From positions 620,001-684,000 of the forward strand of contig NZ_JAKENF010000003.1 of assembly GCF_021491355.1 (NCBI RefSeq): a DNA stretch of 64,000 nt, in the 5' to 3' direction. The notes beneath the pieces were generated by a model. It saw nothing but the letters and a program-made list of their open reading frames with translations, was not told where the DNA came from and ran no database searches. Shown piece after piece: positions 44,509 through 53,653 of the stretch; positions within the stretch are counted from its first letter, which is position 1, and the number at the start of each line of letters is the position of its first letter. This DNA is from Alitabrizicola rongguiensis. Its GTDB lineage: Bacteria > Pseudomonadota > Alphaproteobacteria > Rhodobacterales > Rhodobacteraceae. The position numbers and the translations under genes are program-made.

Positions 44509-45536
44509 CAGCGCTGGACAACGGGAATGCAGGTGGCGTTCTCGGCCAGCAGCGCCGCGCAGAAGCGGCGGGCATCGGCATCATCATCGAACCCATAGGC
44601 ACGCAGCCGGACAAAGGTGCGCCCCCCTGCAGTGGCGGTCTGGAGCACCATCGACTTCGGCGCGATCAGATCACCGAAAAGCTCCTGCAACTTGACCCAT
44701 TCGGCCTTTGCACCGGCTTCGTCATCGAAGGCGCCAAGCTGAACCAGGCGCGATCCCGGCGTGATGGAAGCGACGTCGATAACGGCGGTGACTTGCGCGG
44801 CTTCGTGCTGGTTTGATGCCGCTTCGGCTGATCCGTCTCCCTCGGGACGGCGTTGCGGGCGGATGGATGCGGAGACCCCGCTTGTATCAGCGACCGAAGC
44901 CGTATCGACCGTACCCAGAGCCTCGGCCAGAGCGCCGTTCACGGCGTCTTCAAGCGCCACGGCGGAGTCTGTCTCGGTTGGGGTGTCGTTGACCGGTGCG
45001 GCGGTCGTCTCGACATCGGGCAGCGCGCCTTCGTCGATTGCAGGTGTCTCGGTGACTTGCTCGACCGGGACCAGTGGCACCAGCGGCGCGACAGATCCAT
45101 CGGTTGACGGCGCGCGCGGCAGCGAGGCGAGAACCGGTGTCGCCGCATCGGCTGGCGCTGCGCTGCCCTTGGCCGCGAGCATCTCGCCCGATGCATCTTC
45201 GGCGGCAAGGTCAAGCGGTTTGGGGGCCAGCACCATCCTCTCGGGCAAGGGCGCTGCTCCGCCCTCGGCCGCGATCTCGTTCACGGACAGCCCGACATGA
45301 GCGGCAATCTCGCCCCCGGGCTCTTGTGGGGCGATGCGCATCGGGCCAGCCATGGCGCGGACAACCGGGATGCCCGAGACGTCGCGGACGGCAAGCTTGT
45401 AGCCCCAGACACCGAGACCGATCACCAGCGCCAACGAGGTCAATGCCCCCGCAATGTTGACGTATGACTGCATCCGGCCCGGCGCCAAATCCTCATGCGC
45501 CGGGACGCCATAATCCTCTTCCGAGTAGATCGCCAT
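44508..45536 (-). CDS. SPOR-domain membrane protein
   Basis: The 342-residue protein has a cytoplasmic N-terminus, one transmembrane helix near residues 27-47 (YVNIAGALTSLALVIGLGV), a long Ala/Pro/Thr-rich periplasmic linker and a C-terminal SPOR domain (about residues 260-340: GSRLVQLGAFDDEAGAKAEW, then FVRLRAYGF). SPOR domains bind denuded septal glycans, so a role in cell division is likely. It is in the argS-SPOR-nagZ-scpA-scpB order typical of Rhodobacteraceae. Confidence 0.9.
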   Translation of the reverse strand: MAIYSEEDYGVPAHEDLAPGRMQSYVNIAGALTSLALVIGLGVWGYKLAVRDVSGIPVVRAMAGPMRIAPQEPGGEIAAHVGLSVNEIAAEGGAAPLPERMVLAPKPLDLAAEDASGEMLAAKGSAAPADAATPVLASLPRAPSTDGSVAPLVPLVPVEQVTETPAIDEGALPDVETTAAPVNDTPTETDSAVALEDAVNGALAEALGTVDTASVADTSGVSASIRPQRRPEGDGSAEAASNQHEAAQVTAVIDVASITPGSRLVQLGAFDDEAGAKAEWVKLQELFGDLIAPKSMVLQTATAGGRTFVRLRAYGFDDDADARRFCAALLAENATCIPVVQR

Positions 45537-45610
45537 GTCTGCCCCGCCCGGCCCGCCTTCAAATTTCGCGGGCTCTCTTGCCTGTTGACCGGCCGGGGCG
45601 CCCTAGCTGC

Positions 45611-47353
45611 TCAGCGCATTTCCTCGACCGGAGTAACACCAAGAATACCAAGACCGTTGGAAATCACAACGCCCACGGCCCGTGCGAGGCCGATTTTCGC
45701 CTGACTTTTCGCGGAATCTTCCTGGATGAAGCGCAGATCTGGGTCGTCATTGCCGCGATTCCACAATCCGTGGAACTCGGAGGCGAGCTCATAGAGATAG
45801 AAGGCGACCCGGTGCGGTTCGTTGTTGCGCGCCGCGATCTCGACCAGACGCGGCCATTCCGCCAGCTTTCCGGCCAGAGCAAACTCTGCCGTATGGGAAA
45901 GCGGCGACAGATCGACCCCTGCCAGAGTGGCGTCATCGCAGGCGATCCCGGCTTCGCGAGCCTTGCGCAGCACCGAATTCACACGGGCGTTCGCATATTG
46001 CACGTAGAAGACCGGGTTGTCTTTGGATTGCTCCAGCACCTTGTCGAAGTCGAAGTCGAGCGCCATGTCGTTCTTGCGGGTCAGCATGACGAAGCGGGTC
46101 ACGTCGGCACCCGCCTGCTCGACCACGTCGCGCAGGGTGACGAAGGTCCCTGCCCGCTTCGACATCTTGAAGGGCTCGCCGTTCTTGAACAGCTTGACGA
46201 GCTGGATGAGCTTCACGTCGAGCGGCACACGGCCATTCGACAGCGCCGCAACCACCGCCTTCATCCGCTTCACGTAGCCGCCATGATCTGCGCCAAGAAC
46301 GTCGATCAGCAGGTCGAAGCCGCGCTGGATCTTGTCGTAGTGATAGGCGATGTCCGGGGCGAAGTAGGTCCAGGAACCGTCCGATTTCTTGACCGGCCGG
46401 TCCACGTCGTCGCCATGCGCGGTCGAGCGGAACAGCGTCTGTTCGCGGGGTTCCCAATCGTCCGGGGTCTTGCCCTTCGGCGGCTCGAGGACGCCTTCGT
46501 AGATCAGGCCCATGCCGCGCAGCGTGTCAATCGCCGCTTCGATCTTGCCGGTGCCGTACAACGCCTTTTCGCTGGAATAGACATCCATCGTCACGCCGAG
46601 CGCGGCCAGATCCTCGCGGATCACCTGCATCATCATCCCGGTCGCGAAATTGCGCACGTCGACCAGCCAGTCGGACTCGGGCTTGTCGAGCAGGCTGGTG
46701 CCATATTTCGCCTTAAGCGCCTCGCCGACCGGAATCAGATAGTCGCCGGGATAGAGGCCGGCGCGGATGTCCGGCTCCAGACCGTTCGCCTCGCGATACC
46801 GCTCGTAAGCAGAGCGGGCGAGGACGTCGACCTGCGCCCCGCCGTCGTTGATGTAGTATTCCCGCGTGACCTGATGGCCGGCGAAATCCAGAAGCCGCGC
46901 CAGGGCGTCGCCAAACACCGCCCCCCTTACATGGCCCACATGCATCGGACCGGTCGGGTTGGCCGAGACGAATTCGACGTTGACCTTCGTCCCCTGCCCC
47001 AGATCGGACCGGCCATAGGCGGCACCCTCGGTCAGGACCGCGTGGACGAGACCGCGCCAGACAGCCGGCGAGAGGCGCAGGTTCAGAAAGCCCGGCCCCG
47101 CCACTTCGGCCGAGGCGATCCGGGGATCGCTCGCCAGTCGCGGCGCCAACTTGTCGGCAATGACGCGAGGCGACAGGCCGGCTGGCTTGGCCAGCACCAT
47201 CGCGGCATTGGTCGCCATGTCGCCATGCGCGGGATCACGCGGAGGCTCGACCGCGACGGCAGAGAAATCGAGACCGGCCGGCAGTTCGCCCGCGGCGGTC
47301 ATTGCGTCCAGCGCGCCGACGACAAGGGCGCGAATGTCGGAAAACAGGTTCAT
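45611..47353 (-). CDS. argS: Arginyl-tRNA synthetase
   Basis: The 580-residue class I enzyme charges tRNA-Arg. It has the N-terminal Add-1 domain, the HIGH-type [12 protein letters not shown], and the KMSK loop [14 protein letters not shown], then a helical anticodon-binding domain ending EEMR. ATG 47353 ([16 protein letters not shown]) fits other ArgS; the frame extends 66 codons farther but overlaps the upstream gene. It is the first gene of the minus-strand SPOR-nagZ-scp block. Confidence 0.96.
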   Translation of the reverse strand: MNLFSDIRALVVGALDAMTAAGELPAGLDFSAVAVEPPRDPAHGDMATNAAMVLAKPAGLSPRVIADKLAPRLASDPRIASAEVAGPGFLNLRLSPAVWRGLVHAVLTEGAAYGRSDLGQGTKVNVEFVSANPTGPMHVGHVRGAVFGDALARLLDFAGHQVTREYYINDGGAQVDVLARSAYERYREANGLEPDIRAGLYPGDYLIPVGEALKAKYGTSLLDKPESDWLVDVRNFATGMMMQVIREDLAALGVTMDVYSSEKALYGTGKIEAAIDTLRGMGLIYEGVLEPPKGKTPDDWEPREQTLFRSTAHGDDVDRPVKKSDGSWTYFAPDIAYHYDKIQRGFDLLIDVLGADHGGYVKRMKAVVAALSNGRVPLDVKLIQLVKLFKNGEPFKMSKRAGTFVTLRDVVEQAGADVTRFVMLTRKNDMALDFDFDKVLEQSKDNPVFYVQYANARVNSVLRKAREAGIACDDATLAGVDLSPLSHTAEFALAGKLAEWPRLVEIAARNNEPHRVAFYLYELASEFHGLWNRGNDDPDLRFIQEDSAKSQAKIGLARAVGVVISNGLGILGVTPVEEMR

Positions 47354-47490
47354 GGCTCGTCCCATATGATCAAAATGGCTGTGCCAGAGCCGCTTCGGCG
47401 CGTCAATGCCAAGGTCGGAACTGGACGATTGCCAGACGCCCCGCGCCGCAGCACTCTGTGCCGCGCGGGAAACGGGGAAGGACAGAAACG

Positions 47491-47853
47491 ATGATCGACA
47501 TGAGCCTGATGAAAAAGGATGGAATCCTGATCGTTGCACCCACCGGGCCATTCACCGACGACGACATGGAAGAGCTTCGCGGGACCCTGTCGGGGATGGT
47601 CGCGGACGGCGACGAGGTGAAGGGGCTTCTGATCGACGCCAAGGCCTTCCCGGGTTATGCCGATATCGCCGCCATGTATGCCCATCTCGGCATCATCCGT
47701 GATTTCCATGACAAGATCGCCAGGCTGGCGCTGGTCAGCGACGCGGCCTTTGCCAGTGCCGGCGAGTTTTTCGCCAAGACCATCATGGGGGTCGACGCCA
47801 AGCATTTCCCCGGTTCGCAGCGCGAGGACGCCATCGCCTGGCTTCGCGGCTGA
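47491..47853 (+). CDS. SpoIIAA-like (STAS-fold) protein
   Basis: The 120-residue protein resembles the SpoIIAA-like domain (DUF3478): [54 protein letters not shown] and [16 protein letters not shown]. These small cytosolic proteins are of unknown role. AAGGA lies eight bases before ATG 47491. The gene is divergent from argS and convergent with the antiporter gene. Together these two interrupt the common dgt-argS neighbourhood. Confidence 0.8.
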   Translation: MIDMSLMKKDGILIVAPTGPFTDDDMEELRGTLSGMVADGDEVKGLLIDAKAFPGYADIAAMYAHLGIIRDFHDKIARLALVSDAAFASAGEFFAKTIMGVDAKHFPGSQREDAIAWLRG

Positions 47854-47864
47854 GCCTATCGACG

Positions 47865-49736
47865 TCAGGTCGGAACGGCCTCGCCCTCGCCTTCCGACTC
47901 TCGGGTCGGAGTTGGTGATGCGAGCGGCGCCGGTGCGGCAACGACAGGTCGTGCGGGCAACAGAGCAATCAGCGCATGCCCTGGCGCAAGGTGTGGTGCC
48001 TGCCCGTCGCGAAGCACCCTGATCCGGCCGTTCGGTGCGCAGGTTGCGATCGGAACAGCGTCGGGATGGGCCTCGCTCCAGCGCTCGAAGGGAAATTCGG
48101 GCTTGAAATGCGTGACGGTCACGCGGCCGCCCTTATCCATCATCTCGGACAGCGCATCGTAGGTCAGACGGCTGGCAAAGCTGCGCCCGCTGAGGCTTTT
48201 CGGCAGGGCGTAGCGATGGCTGTCGGCGCGTTCAGGCGCGACCTGGAAGACGTTGTTGCGTCCGAATTCCGGAGCGAGATCCGAGGCGACCAGCGTGTTG
48301 TAGGCATCGTTGTCCGAGGCGACAATCAGGGTGCCGAAGCCGGTCATCTCAAGCGACTGGTCTGCCGCCTCTGCAAGCGCATGGCCGCAATAGACCTTCA
48401 GCCCGGCCAGGCGCGGATGAAGGAGATTGCGCATGTTCAGATCGGTCACGAGAACCGGCACATTTGCGCGGACGAGGGCCTCGCCCAAGGCTGCGGTGAA
48501 CGGCGATCCGCCGACAATCAGCACCCCCGGCGTTTCTGCCACCCGCAGACCCAGAAGTCGCGCAAGGGGGGACAGGGTGAAGCCGTGCAGAACGACGGTC
48601 GAGGACACGACGAGAAAGGCTAGCGGGCCGATGCGGTGCGCATCCTCGATACCGAGATCGGCCAACCACGTGCCAAAAAGCCCCGCCACCGCCATCAGGA
48701 CAACCCCGCGCGGGCCCGTGAAGGCGACGAGAAGGCGTTCGCGCATCGGAATGGGCGTGCCAATCAGCGAAAGGAGCACAGCCGCCGGTCGCGCTACCAG
48801 CACAAGAACCGCGACAAAGGCGACAGCGCGCGCGTCGAGCAGGCGCAGTTCGTCGACGTTCAGATCCGCCGCGAGGATGATGAAAACCCCTGTCACCAGA
48901 AGGATCGTCGCGTGTTCCTTGAAGCGCCGGATTTCCTGATAGGATGGCAGATCGGCATTGGCGATAACCATGCCCAGCACGGTTACGGCAAGAAGCCCGC
49001 CCTCGTGCAGGAGCGAATCCGCCAACGCAAAGACGCCGAGGACAGTGACGAACATGACCGGCACCTTCATGTATTCCGGCACCATGCCCCGCTTGAAGGT
49101 GAGAACGATCGCGCGTCCGACGAGAAAGCCGAGAAGCAGCGCGAAACTGATCCCGACCAGCACCTCGACGAAGGACTCGAAGGCGGTCGAGCGCGAGTGC
49201 AGGACCATCACCGTGGAGAATGCCAGGACCGCGGCCATTGCGCCGAGCGGGTCGTTGACGATCGCCTCCCATTGCAGCATTGCCGCCGGCCGGCGCGCAA
49301 GCCGCGCCTGACGCAGGAGCGGGGCGATGACGGTCGGGCCGGTCACGATCATGATCCCGCCGAAGACGCAGGAAGAGGCCCAGCTCAGTTCGGCCACGTA
49401 GTGGAGCGCGAGCGTCGAGAAGAGCCAGGCAAGCGGCGCCGCCGGAAAGATCAGTCGCCGCACCCCGATGGCCGCATCCGCAAGCGACTTCAGACGGAGT
49501 GACAGGCCGCCCTCGAACATGATGATCGCGACCGCAAGTGTGACCATGGCCTCATGCAGCTTGCCAATGTCCCGGTCAGGTCGGAAGAGGTCCAGCCCGG
49601 GACCGATCAGCACCCCGGTCACCAGCATCAGCACGATCGCGGGCATGTTGAACCGCCAGGCCAGCCACTGTGCGCTTACACCGGTTACCCCGATCAGCGC
49701 CATGATTTGAACTGCCGTCAACAGGTTACCGTCCAC
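47865..49736 (-). CDS. Cation/proton antiporter with C-terminal nucleotide-binding domain
   Basis: The 623-residue protein has about 12 membrane helices in residues 1-390, of the CPA1 Na+/H+ (or K+/H+) exchanger type: GPTVIAPLLRQARL and AIVNDPLGAM with the ion-binding ND pair. The cytoplasmic part has a TrkA-N Rossmann domain (GVLIVGGSPFTAALGEALV, VLVTDLNMRN) and a further C-terminal domain. This layout is that of NhaP/KefB-like exchangers gated by nucleotides. It starts four bases from the dgt stop. Confidence 0.88.
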   Translation of the reverse strand: MDGNLLTAVQIMALIGVTGVSAQWLAWRFNMPAIVLMLVTGVLIGPGLDLFRPDRDIGKLHEAMVTLAVAIIMFEGGLSLRLKSLADAAIGVRRLIFPAAPLAWLFSTLALHYVAELSWASSCVFGGIMIVTGPTVIAPLLRQARLARRPAAMLQWEAIVNDPLGAMAAVLAFSTVMVLHSRSTAFESFVEVLVGISFALLLGFLVGRAIVLTFKRGMVPEYMKVPVMFVTVLGVFALADSLLHEGGLLAVTVLGMVIANADLPSYQEIRRFKEHATILLVTGVFIILAADLNVDELRLLDARAVAFVAVLVLVARPAAVLLSLIGTPIPMRERLLVAFTGPRGVVLMAVAGLFGTWLADLGIEDAHRIGPLAFLVVSSTVVLHGFTLSPLARLLGLRVAETPGVLIVGGSPFTAALGEALVRANVPVLVTDLNMRNLLHPRLAGLKVYCGHALAEAADQSLEMTGFGTLIVASDNDAYNTLVASDLAPEFGRNNVFQVAPERADSHRYALPKSLSGRSFASRLTYDALSEMMDKGGRVTVTHFKPEFPFERWSEAHPDAVPIATCAPNGRIRVLRDGQAPHLAPGHALIALLPARPVVAAPAPLASPTPTRESEGEGEAVPT

Positions 49737-49739
49737 GCT

Positions 49740-50888
49740 TCAGCCCCCGTCAGCACCAAACAATCTTGAATGTTCTTGCAAGGCAAAACGGTCCGTCATC
49801 CCGGCCACATAATCTGCCACCGTCCGGGCCAGTTCGGTCTCGCTCCCAGCCCGGGCCACATCCGCCTGCCATTCGGCAGGCAGGAGTTCGGGCTGCCTGA
49901 GGAAAAGCGGAAAGAGGTCGTTGACCACCTTGGTCACCTTGGCGCGTTCGGCCATCACCGAGGGCGCGCGATACATGCGGGTGAACAGGAAAGACCGGAT
50001 CGCTTTCAGCTCCTGGTAAAGCGGTTTCGAGAAGCGGATCACCGTCGCGCCCATCGCCCGGATCTCCTCGACCGATTTCGGCTGCGCAGCGTCGAGGCGG
50101 TTGCGGGCCACTGCGATCACATCCTCGACCATCCGTCCGAACACCCGCCGCAACGCCTCATGCCGCCGCCGCATCGGGTCAAGGCCGGGATAAAGCGCAT
50201 CGACCTCGGCAAAGGCTGGGCCGGTGACGGGAAGCTCCATCAGGTCCAGTTCGGTGAACAGGCCCGAGCGCAGTCCGTCATGCAGGTCGTGATGCGAATA
50301 GGCCACGTCATCGGCGATCGCCGCGACCTGCGCCTCGGCGCTGGCATAGGTGTTCAGCTCCAGATCCCAGGCCGCATTCACTTCGGCCAGCGCGTAGGCG
50401 TAGGGCGGCTCGACCGGGCCGTTGTGCTTGGCGATACCTTCGAGCGTTTCCCAGGTCAGGTTCAGCCCGTCGAATTCGGCGTAGTGACGTTCCAGCTTCG
50501 TCACGATGCGAAGCGCCTGCGCGTTGTGGTCGAAACCGCCATAGGGCGCCATCAGCGCCTCCATCGCGTCCTCGCCGGTATGGCCGAAGGGCGTGTGGCC
50601 CAGGTCATGGGCCAGCGCGATCGCCTCAGCCAGGTCGGTGTTGAGGTTCAGCACCCCGGCGATAGTGCGGGCGACCTGGGCCACCTCGATCGTATGGGTC
50701 AGGCGGGTACGGTAGTAGTCGCCCTCGTGTTCCACGAAGACCTGTGTCTTGTGTTTGAGCCGCCGGAAGGCCGAGGAGTGGATGATCCGGTCGCGGTCGC
50801 GCTGGAACGGCGAGCGAAAGGTCGACATGCGTTCGGAAAACAGGCGGCCACGGCTGGCATCGGGCTGGCAGGCATAGGGCGCAAGCAT
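49740..50888 (-). CDS. dgt: dGTP triphosphohydrolase-like protein
   Basis: The 382-residue HD-domain enzyme hydrolyses deoxynucleoside triphosphates to the nucleoside and triphosphate. Metal ligands are in RLTHTIEVAQVAR and AIALAHDLGHTPFGHTGEDAM, and further conserved blocks are FDHNAQALRIVTKLE and ADDVAYSHHDLHDGL. The length fits the short, non-E. coli dGTPase class. The N-terminus (PYACQPDASRGR) is also family-typical. It is divergent from erpA. Confidence 0.92.
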   Translation of the reverse strand: MLAPYACQPDASRGRLFSERMSTFRSPFQRDRDRIIHSSAFRRLKHKTQVFVEHEGDYYRTRLTHTIEVAQVARTIAGVLNLNTDLAEAIALAHDLGHTPFGHTGEDAMEALMAPYGGFDHNAQALRIVTKLERHYAEFDGLNLTWETLEGIAKHNGPVEPPYAYALAEVNAAWDLELNTYASAEAQVAAIADDVAYSHHDLHDGLRSGLFTELDLMELPVTGPAFAEVDALYPGLDPMRRRHEALRRVFGRMVEDVIAVARNRLDAAQPKSVEEIRAMGATVIRFSKPLYQELKAIRSFLFTRMYRAPSVMAERAKVTKVVNDLFPLFLRQPELLPAEWQADVARAGSETELARTVADYVAGMTDRFALQEHSRLFGADGG

Positions 50889-50963
50889 GGAGGGCCTGTT
50901 CTTGTCGGTCGTGCTTTTCGAGCCTATATTCGCAACTCAAGAAAATGCCTACGGATTTTCGCC

Positions 50964-51299
50964 ATGCTGACGCTCACCCTGCCACCGAAGGTTACCGATC
51001 GGGCATTTGCCCGGCTGGCCGAGATCGCCGAATTGACCGGCGATGCCCGGCCCTTGCGGGTTGCGGTGGAAGGCGGCGGTTGTTCGGGCTTTCAGTATGA
51101 CATCAAGCTCGACGATCCGACTTCCGATGATCTGGTGATCGAGAAGGATGGCGTGAAAGTGCTGGTCGATTCCGTCTCGCTCCCCTTCCTCGAGAATGCG
51201 GTCATCGATTTTACCGAGGAACTGATCGGTGCACGGTTCGTGGTTCAGAACCCCAACGCAACCTCGTCCTGTGGCTGCGGGACGAGTTTCTCGATGTAG
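50964..51299 (+). CDS. erpA: Iron-sulfur cluster insertion protein (A-type carrier)
   Basis: The 111-residue A-type carrier passes [4Fe-4S] or [2Fe-2S] clusters to target enzymes. The three ligand cysteines are seen in EGGGCSGFQYDI and SSCGCGTSFSM. Orientation next to dgt, divergent, is the same as in other Rhodobacteraceae. ATG 50964 begins the conserved LTLTLPPKVTDRAF; upstream in-frame residues belong to antisense sequence of dgt. IscA and ErpA cannot be told apart with certainty; the name follows common use. Confidence 0.9.
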   Translation: MLTLTLPPKVTDRAFARLAEIAELTGDARPLRVAVEGGGCSGFQYDIKLDDPTSDDLVIEKDGVKVLVDSVSLPFLENAVIDFTEELIGARFVVQNPNATSSCGCGTSFSM

Positions 51300-51380
51300 G
51301 CCGCAGGGCGCCGCCTCTGGCGGTTCCCTTGTCCCGATGTTTTGGGCTAAGACGGTCCCATCAGCCGGAGACCCGCGCCC

Positions 51381-52160
51381 ATGAAACTCGCCACCTTCAA
51401 CATCAACGGCATCAAGGCCCGGATCGAGGCGCTGAGTGACTGGCTGAAGGCGGCAGAGCCGGATGTCGTGGGACTGCAGGAAATAAAGTCGGTCGACGAG
51501 GGCTTTCCCCGCGAGCATTTCGAAGGGATGGGCTACCATGTCGAAACCCACGGCCAAAAGGGGTTTAACGGCGTAGCCATCCTGTCGAAACTGCCGCTCG
51601 AGGATGTGACCCGCGGCCTGCCTGGCGACCCCGATGACGAGCAGGCGCGCTGGATCGAAGCGACGGTGGTTGGCGCCCGCGCCATCCGCTTTGCCTCGCT
51701 TTACCTGCCGAACGGCAACCCGGCGCCGGGCCCGAAATACGACTACAAGCTGTCATGGATGGACCGCATGCGCGAGCGTGCCGCCGCGTTGCTGACCACC
51801 GAGGATCCGGTCGTGCTCGCCGGCGACTACAACGTGATCCCGCAACCGATCGACGCCGCAAAGCCCGAGGCCTGGGTAACCGACGCGCTGTTCCTGCCAG
51901 AGAGCCGCGCCGCCTTCCGGCGCATCCTGAACCTCGGCTATGCCGAAGCCTTCCGCCTCCGCGATCAGGGGTCGGGGCATTACAGCTTCTGGGATTTCCA
52001 GGCGGGCGCTTGGCAGCGCAACAATGGCATCCGCATCGATCATCTTCTGCTCAGTGCGCAAGCGGCCGACCTTTTGCAGGCCGCTGCCATCGACAAGGCC
52101 GTGCGCGGTGGCGAAAAGCCATCCGACCACGTTCCGGTCTGGATCGACCTCGATGCCTGA
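51381..52160 (+). CDS. xthA: Exodeoxyribonuclease III (AP endonuclease)
   Basis: The 259-residue EEP-family nuclease nicks DNA at abasic sites. Motifs: KLATFNINGIKAR (metal-binding Asn), VVGLQEIKSVDEGFP (catalytic Glu), LYLPNGNPAPGPKY, VLAGDYNVIPQPIDA, and RIDHLLLS with the final SDHVPVW. It begins 81 bp after erpA. Function in base-excision repair complements the AlkA-like glycosylase encoded at 21.5 kb. Confidence 0.95.
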   Translation: MKLATFNINGIKARIEALSDWLKAAEPDVVGLQEIKSVDEGFPREHFEGMGYHVETHGQKGFNGVAILSKLPLEDVTRGLPGDPDDEQARWIEATVVGARAIRFASLYLPNGNPAPGPKYDYKLSWMDRMRERAAALLTTEDPVVLAGDYNVIPQPIDAAKPEAWVTDALFLPESRAAFRRILNLGYAEAFRLRDQGSGHYSFWDFQAGAWQRNNGIRIDHLLLSAQAADLLQAAAIDKAVRGGEKPSDHVPVWIDLDA

Positions 52161-52166
52161 GGCGCC

Positions 52167-52568
52167 TTACGGATCCTGACGCGACCGGTGCGACATGATC
52201 GCGCCGATATTCATCTCGATCCAGTCTGTCATTCGGCGCACATGGCCCGCTGCCTCGCGCCCCATCGGTGTCAGCGAATACGAGACATGCGGCGGCACGA
52301 CGTCGAGTGCCCGACGCAGGATCAGGCCGTCACCTTCAAGTTGCTTGAGCGTCTGCGCCAGCATTCGCTCGCTCACGCCACCGATCTTGCGGCGCAACTC
52401 GCTGAAACGCAGTGTCCCGCCTTCGAGGGCGATCAGGACAAGTACACCCCAACGGCTCGTGAGACGTTCAAGGACGCCGCGCGAGGGGCATTCGGGCGAC
52501 AGGAGATCGCCGCGGTTCATGGCGCCAAGAAGCAGGCTGGTTCCCGACGATGCGTGAGTTCCGTCCAT
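52167..52568 (-). CDS. HxlR-family transcriptional regulator
   Basis: The 133-residue winged-helix protein has the HxlR core: SPECPSRGVLERLTSRWGVLVL, in parts, with the conserved cysteine (thiol-sensing in relatives such as YodB and QorR), then LRFSELRRKIGGVSERML and VVPPHVSYSLTPMGREA. It is divergent from the quinone-reductase-like gene, matching the ytfH-ytfG (qorB) arrangement of E. coli. ATG 52568 follows AAGGGGA at a good spacing; ATG 52601 is less likely. Confidence 0.88.
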   Translation of the reverse strand: MDGTHASSGTSLLLGAMNRGDLLSPECPSRGVLERLTSRWGVLVLIALEGGTLRFSELRRKIGGVSERMLAQTLKQLEGDGLILRRALDVVPPHVSYSLTPMGREAAGHVRRMTDWIEMNIGAIMSHRSRQDP

Positions 52569-52601
52569 TCGCATTCCCCTTCTCTCAGCGAAACTAAGCA
52601 C

Positions 52602-52649
52602 TTACACCAGTGTAATTACTCAAATGTACGTACTTCCTTTTCGTAAGTA
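52602..52649. promoter_or_regulatory. Two dyads between the HxlR regulator and the qorB-like gene
   Basis: The 122-bp divergent spacer holds TTACAC-CA-GTGTAA at 52602-52615 and TACTT-N9-AAGTA at 52631-52649. They are the best candidates for the HxlR operator(s), with the second closer to the qorB-like gene. AT content is higher than in the flanks, fitting divergent promoters. Confidence 0.5.
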
Positions 52650-52690
52650 TACCTCTATGTGAGAACCGTCAACCAAGACGGAGTGATTCC

Positions 52691-53554
52691 ATGACCATCG
52701 CCATCACCGGCGCCACCGGCCAACTCGGCCGCCTTGCCATTGCGGCCCTCAAGACGCGGGTCCCTGCATCGGACATCGTTGCACTCGTGCGCGAGCCGGC
52801 CAAGGCCGCAGATCTCGGCGTGAAGGCCGTCGCCTTCGACTATGACAAGCCCGAAGCCCTTCCCGCTGCCCTGAAGGGCGTGGACGTGCTTGTCCTGATC
52901 TCGTCCAACAACGTCGGCGCGCGAATGCCTCAGCATCTTGCGGTGATCGAGGCTGCCAGAGCGGCCGGCGTCGGGCGCATCATCTACACAAGCATCCCCC
53001 ATGCCGACACCACCCCGATGCTTCTGGCTGCCGATCACCGGGACACGGAAGCGGCGATCCTGGCCTCGGGCCTGCCCTACACCTTCCTGCGCAACGGCTG
53101 GTACACCGAGAACCATACCGGCTCGCTTGGTGCCGCCATCGCCGCAGGCGCGCTGATCGGGTCGGCCCGTGACGGCCGTTTCTCGACCGCACCGCGCAAA
53201 GACTATGCCGAAGCGATTGCGGCGGCGGCGGCCCAGCCGGGGCATGAGAACAAGACCTATGAACTGGGCGGCGATACCAGCTACAGCTACGCCGAACTGG
53301 CTGCCGAGGTTTCGCGCCTGACCGGCAAGGCCATTCCCTACAACGACCTGCCCGGCGAGGCCTATGCCGGCATCCTGCAAAGCTTCGGCCTGCCGGAAGG
53401 CTTTGCGACGATCCTTGCCGATTCCGATGCCTGTGCCGTCAATGGCGCCCTGGAGGTTTCGACCGGGGATCTGGCACGACTGATCGGGCGTCCGACGACC
53501 TCTTGGCAATCCGTGGTCGCTGCGGCGCTGGACGACCTGGCCGTGCAGGCCTGA
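52691..53554 (+). CDS. NmrA/QorB-like NAD(P)-dependent quinone oxidoreductase
   Basis: The 287-residue atypical short-chain dehydrogenase starts with the Rossmann motif AITGATGQLGRLAIAAL and contains LISSNNVGARMPQH and LPYTFLRNGWYTENH, the region typical of QorB (NAD(P)H-quinone oxidoreductase 2). It lacks a classic YxxxK pair, as QorB does. Repression by the adjacent HxlR regulator, released by quinones or other electrophiles, is inferred from the gene pair. A strong terminator follows at 53562. Confidence 0.87.
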   Translation: MTIAITGATGQLGRLAIAALKTRVPASDIVALVREPAKAADLGVKAVAFDYDKPEALPAALKGVDVLVLISSNNVGARMPQHLAVIEAARAAGVGRIIYTSIPHADTTPMLLAADHRDTEAAILASGLPYTFLRNGWYTENHTGSLGAAIAAGALIGSARDGRFSTAPRKDYAEAIAAAAAQPGHENKTYELGGDTSYSYAELAAEVSRLTGKAIPYNDLPGEAYAGILQSFGLPEGFATILADSDACAVNGALEVSTGDLARLIGRPTTSWQSVVAAALDDLAVQA

Positions 53555-53561
53555 CCCAGGC

Positions 53562-53590
53562 AAGAGGGGCCGGAGATCCGGCCCCTCTTC
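53562..53590 (+). terminator. Rho-independent terminator after the qorB-like gene
   Basis: A 12-bp stem (AAGAGGGGCCGG and its complement CCGGCCCCTCTT, with the loop around 53574-53577) ends in TT and is followed by a short pyrimidine run. It begins seven bases after the stop codon. Confidence 0.8.
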
Positions 53591-53653
53591 CGCGTTTGCC
53601 ACGGAACCTCCCCGTCCCTAATCTCACCTTGTGAGACGTGGTTCGGAGGGGGA

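Noticed and set aside
45464-47494. A 676-codon plus-strand frame opposite argS
   Set aside because: Antisense shadow of argS with the same composition bias; argS has clear HIGH and KMSK motifs.
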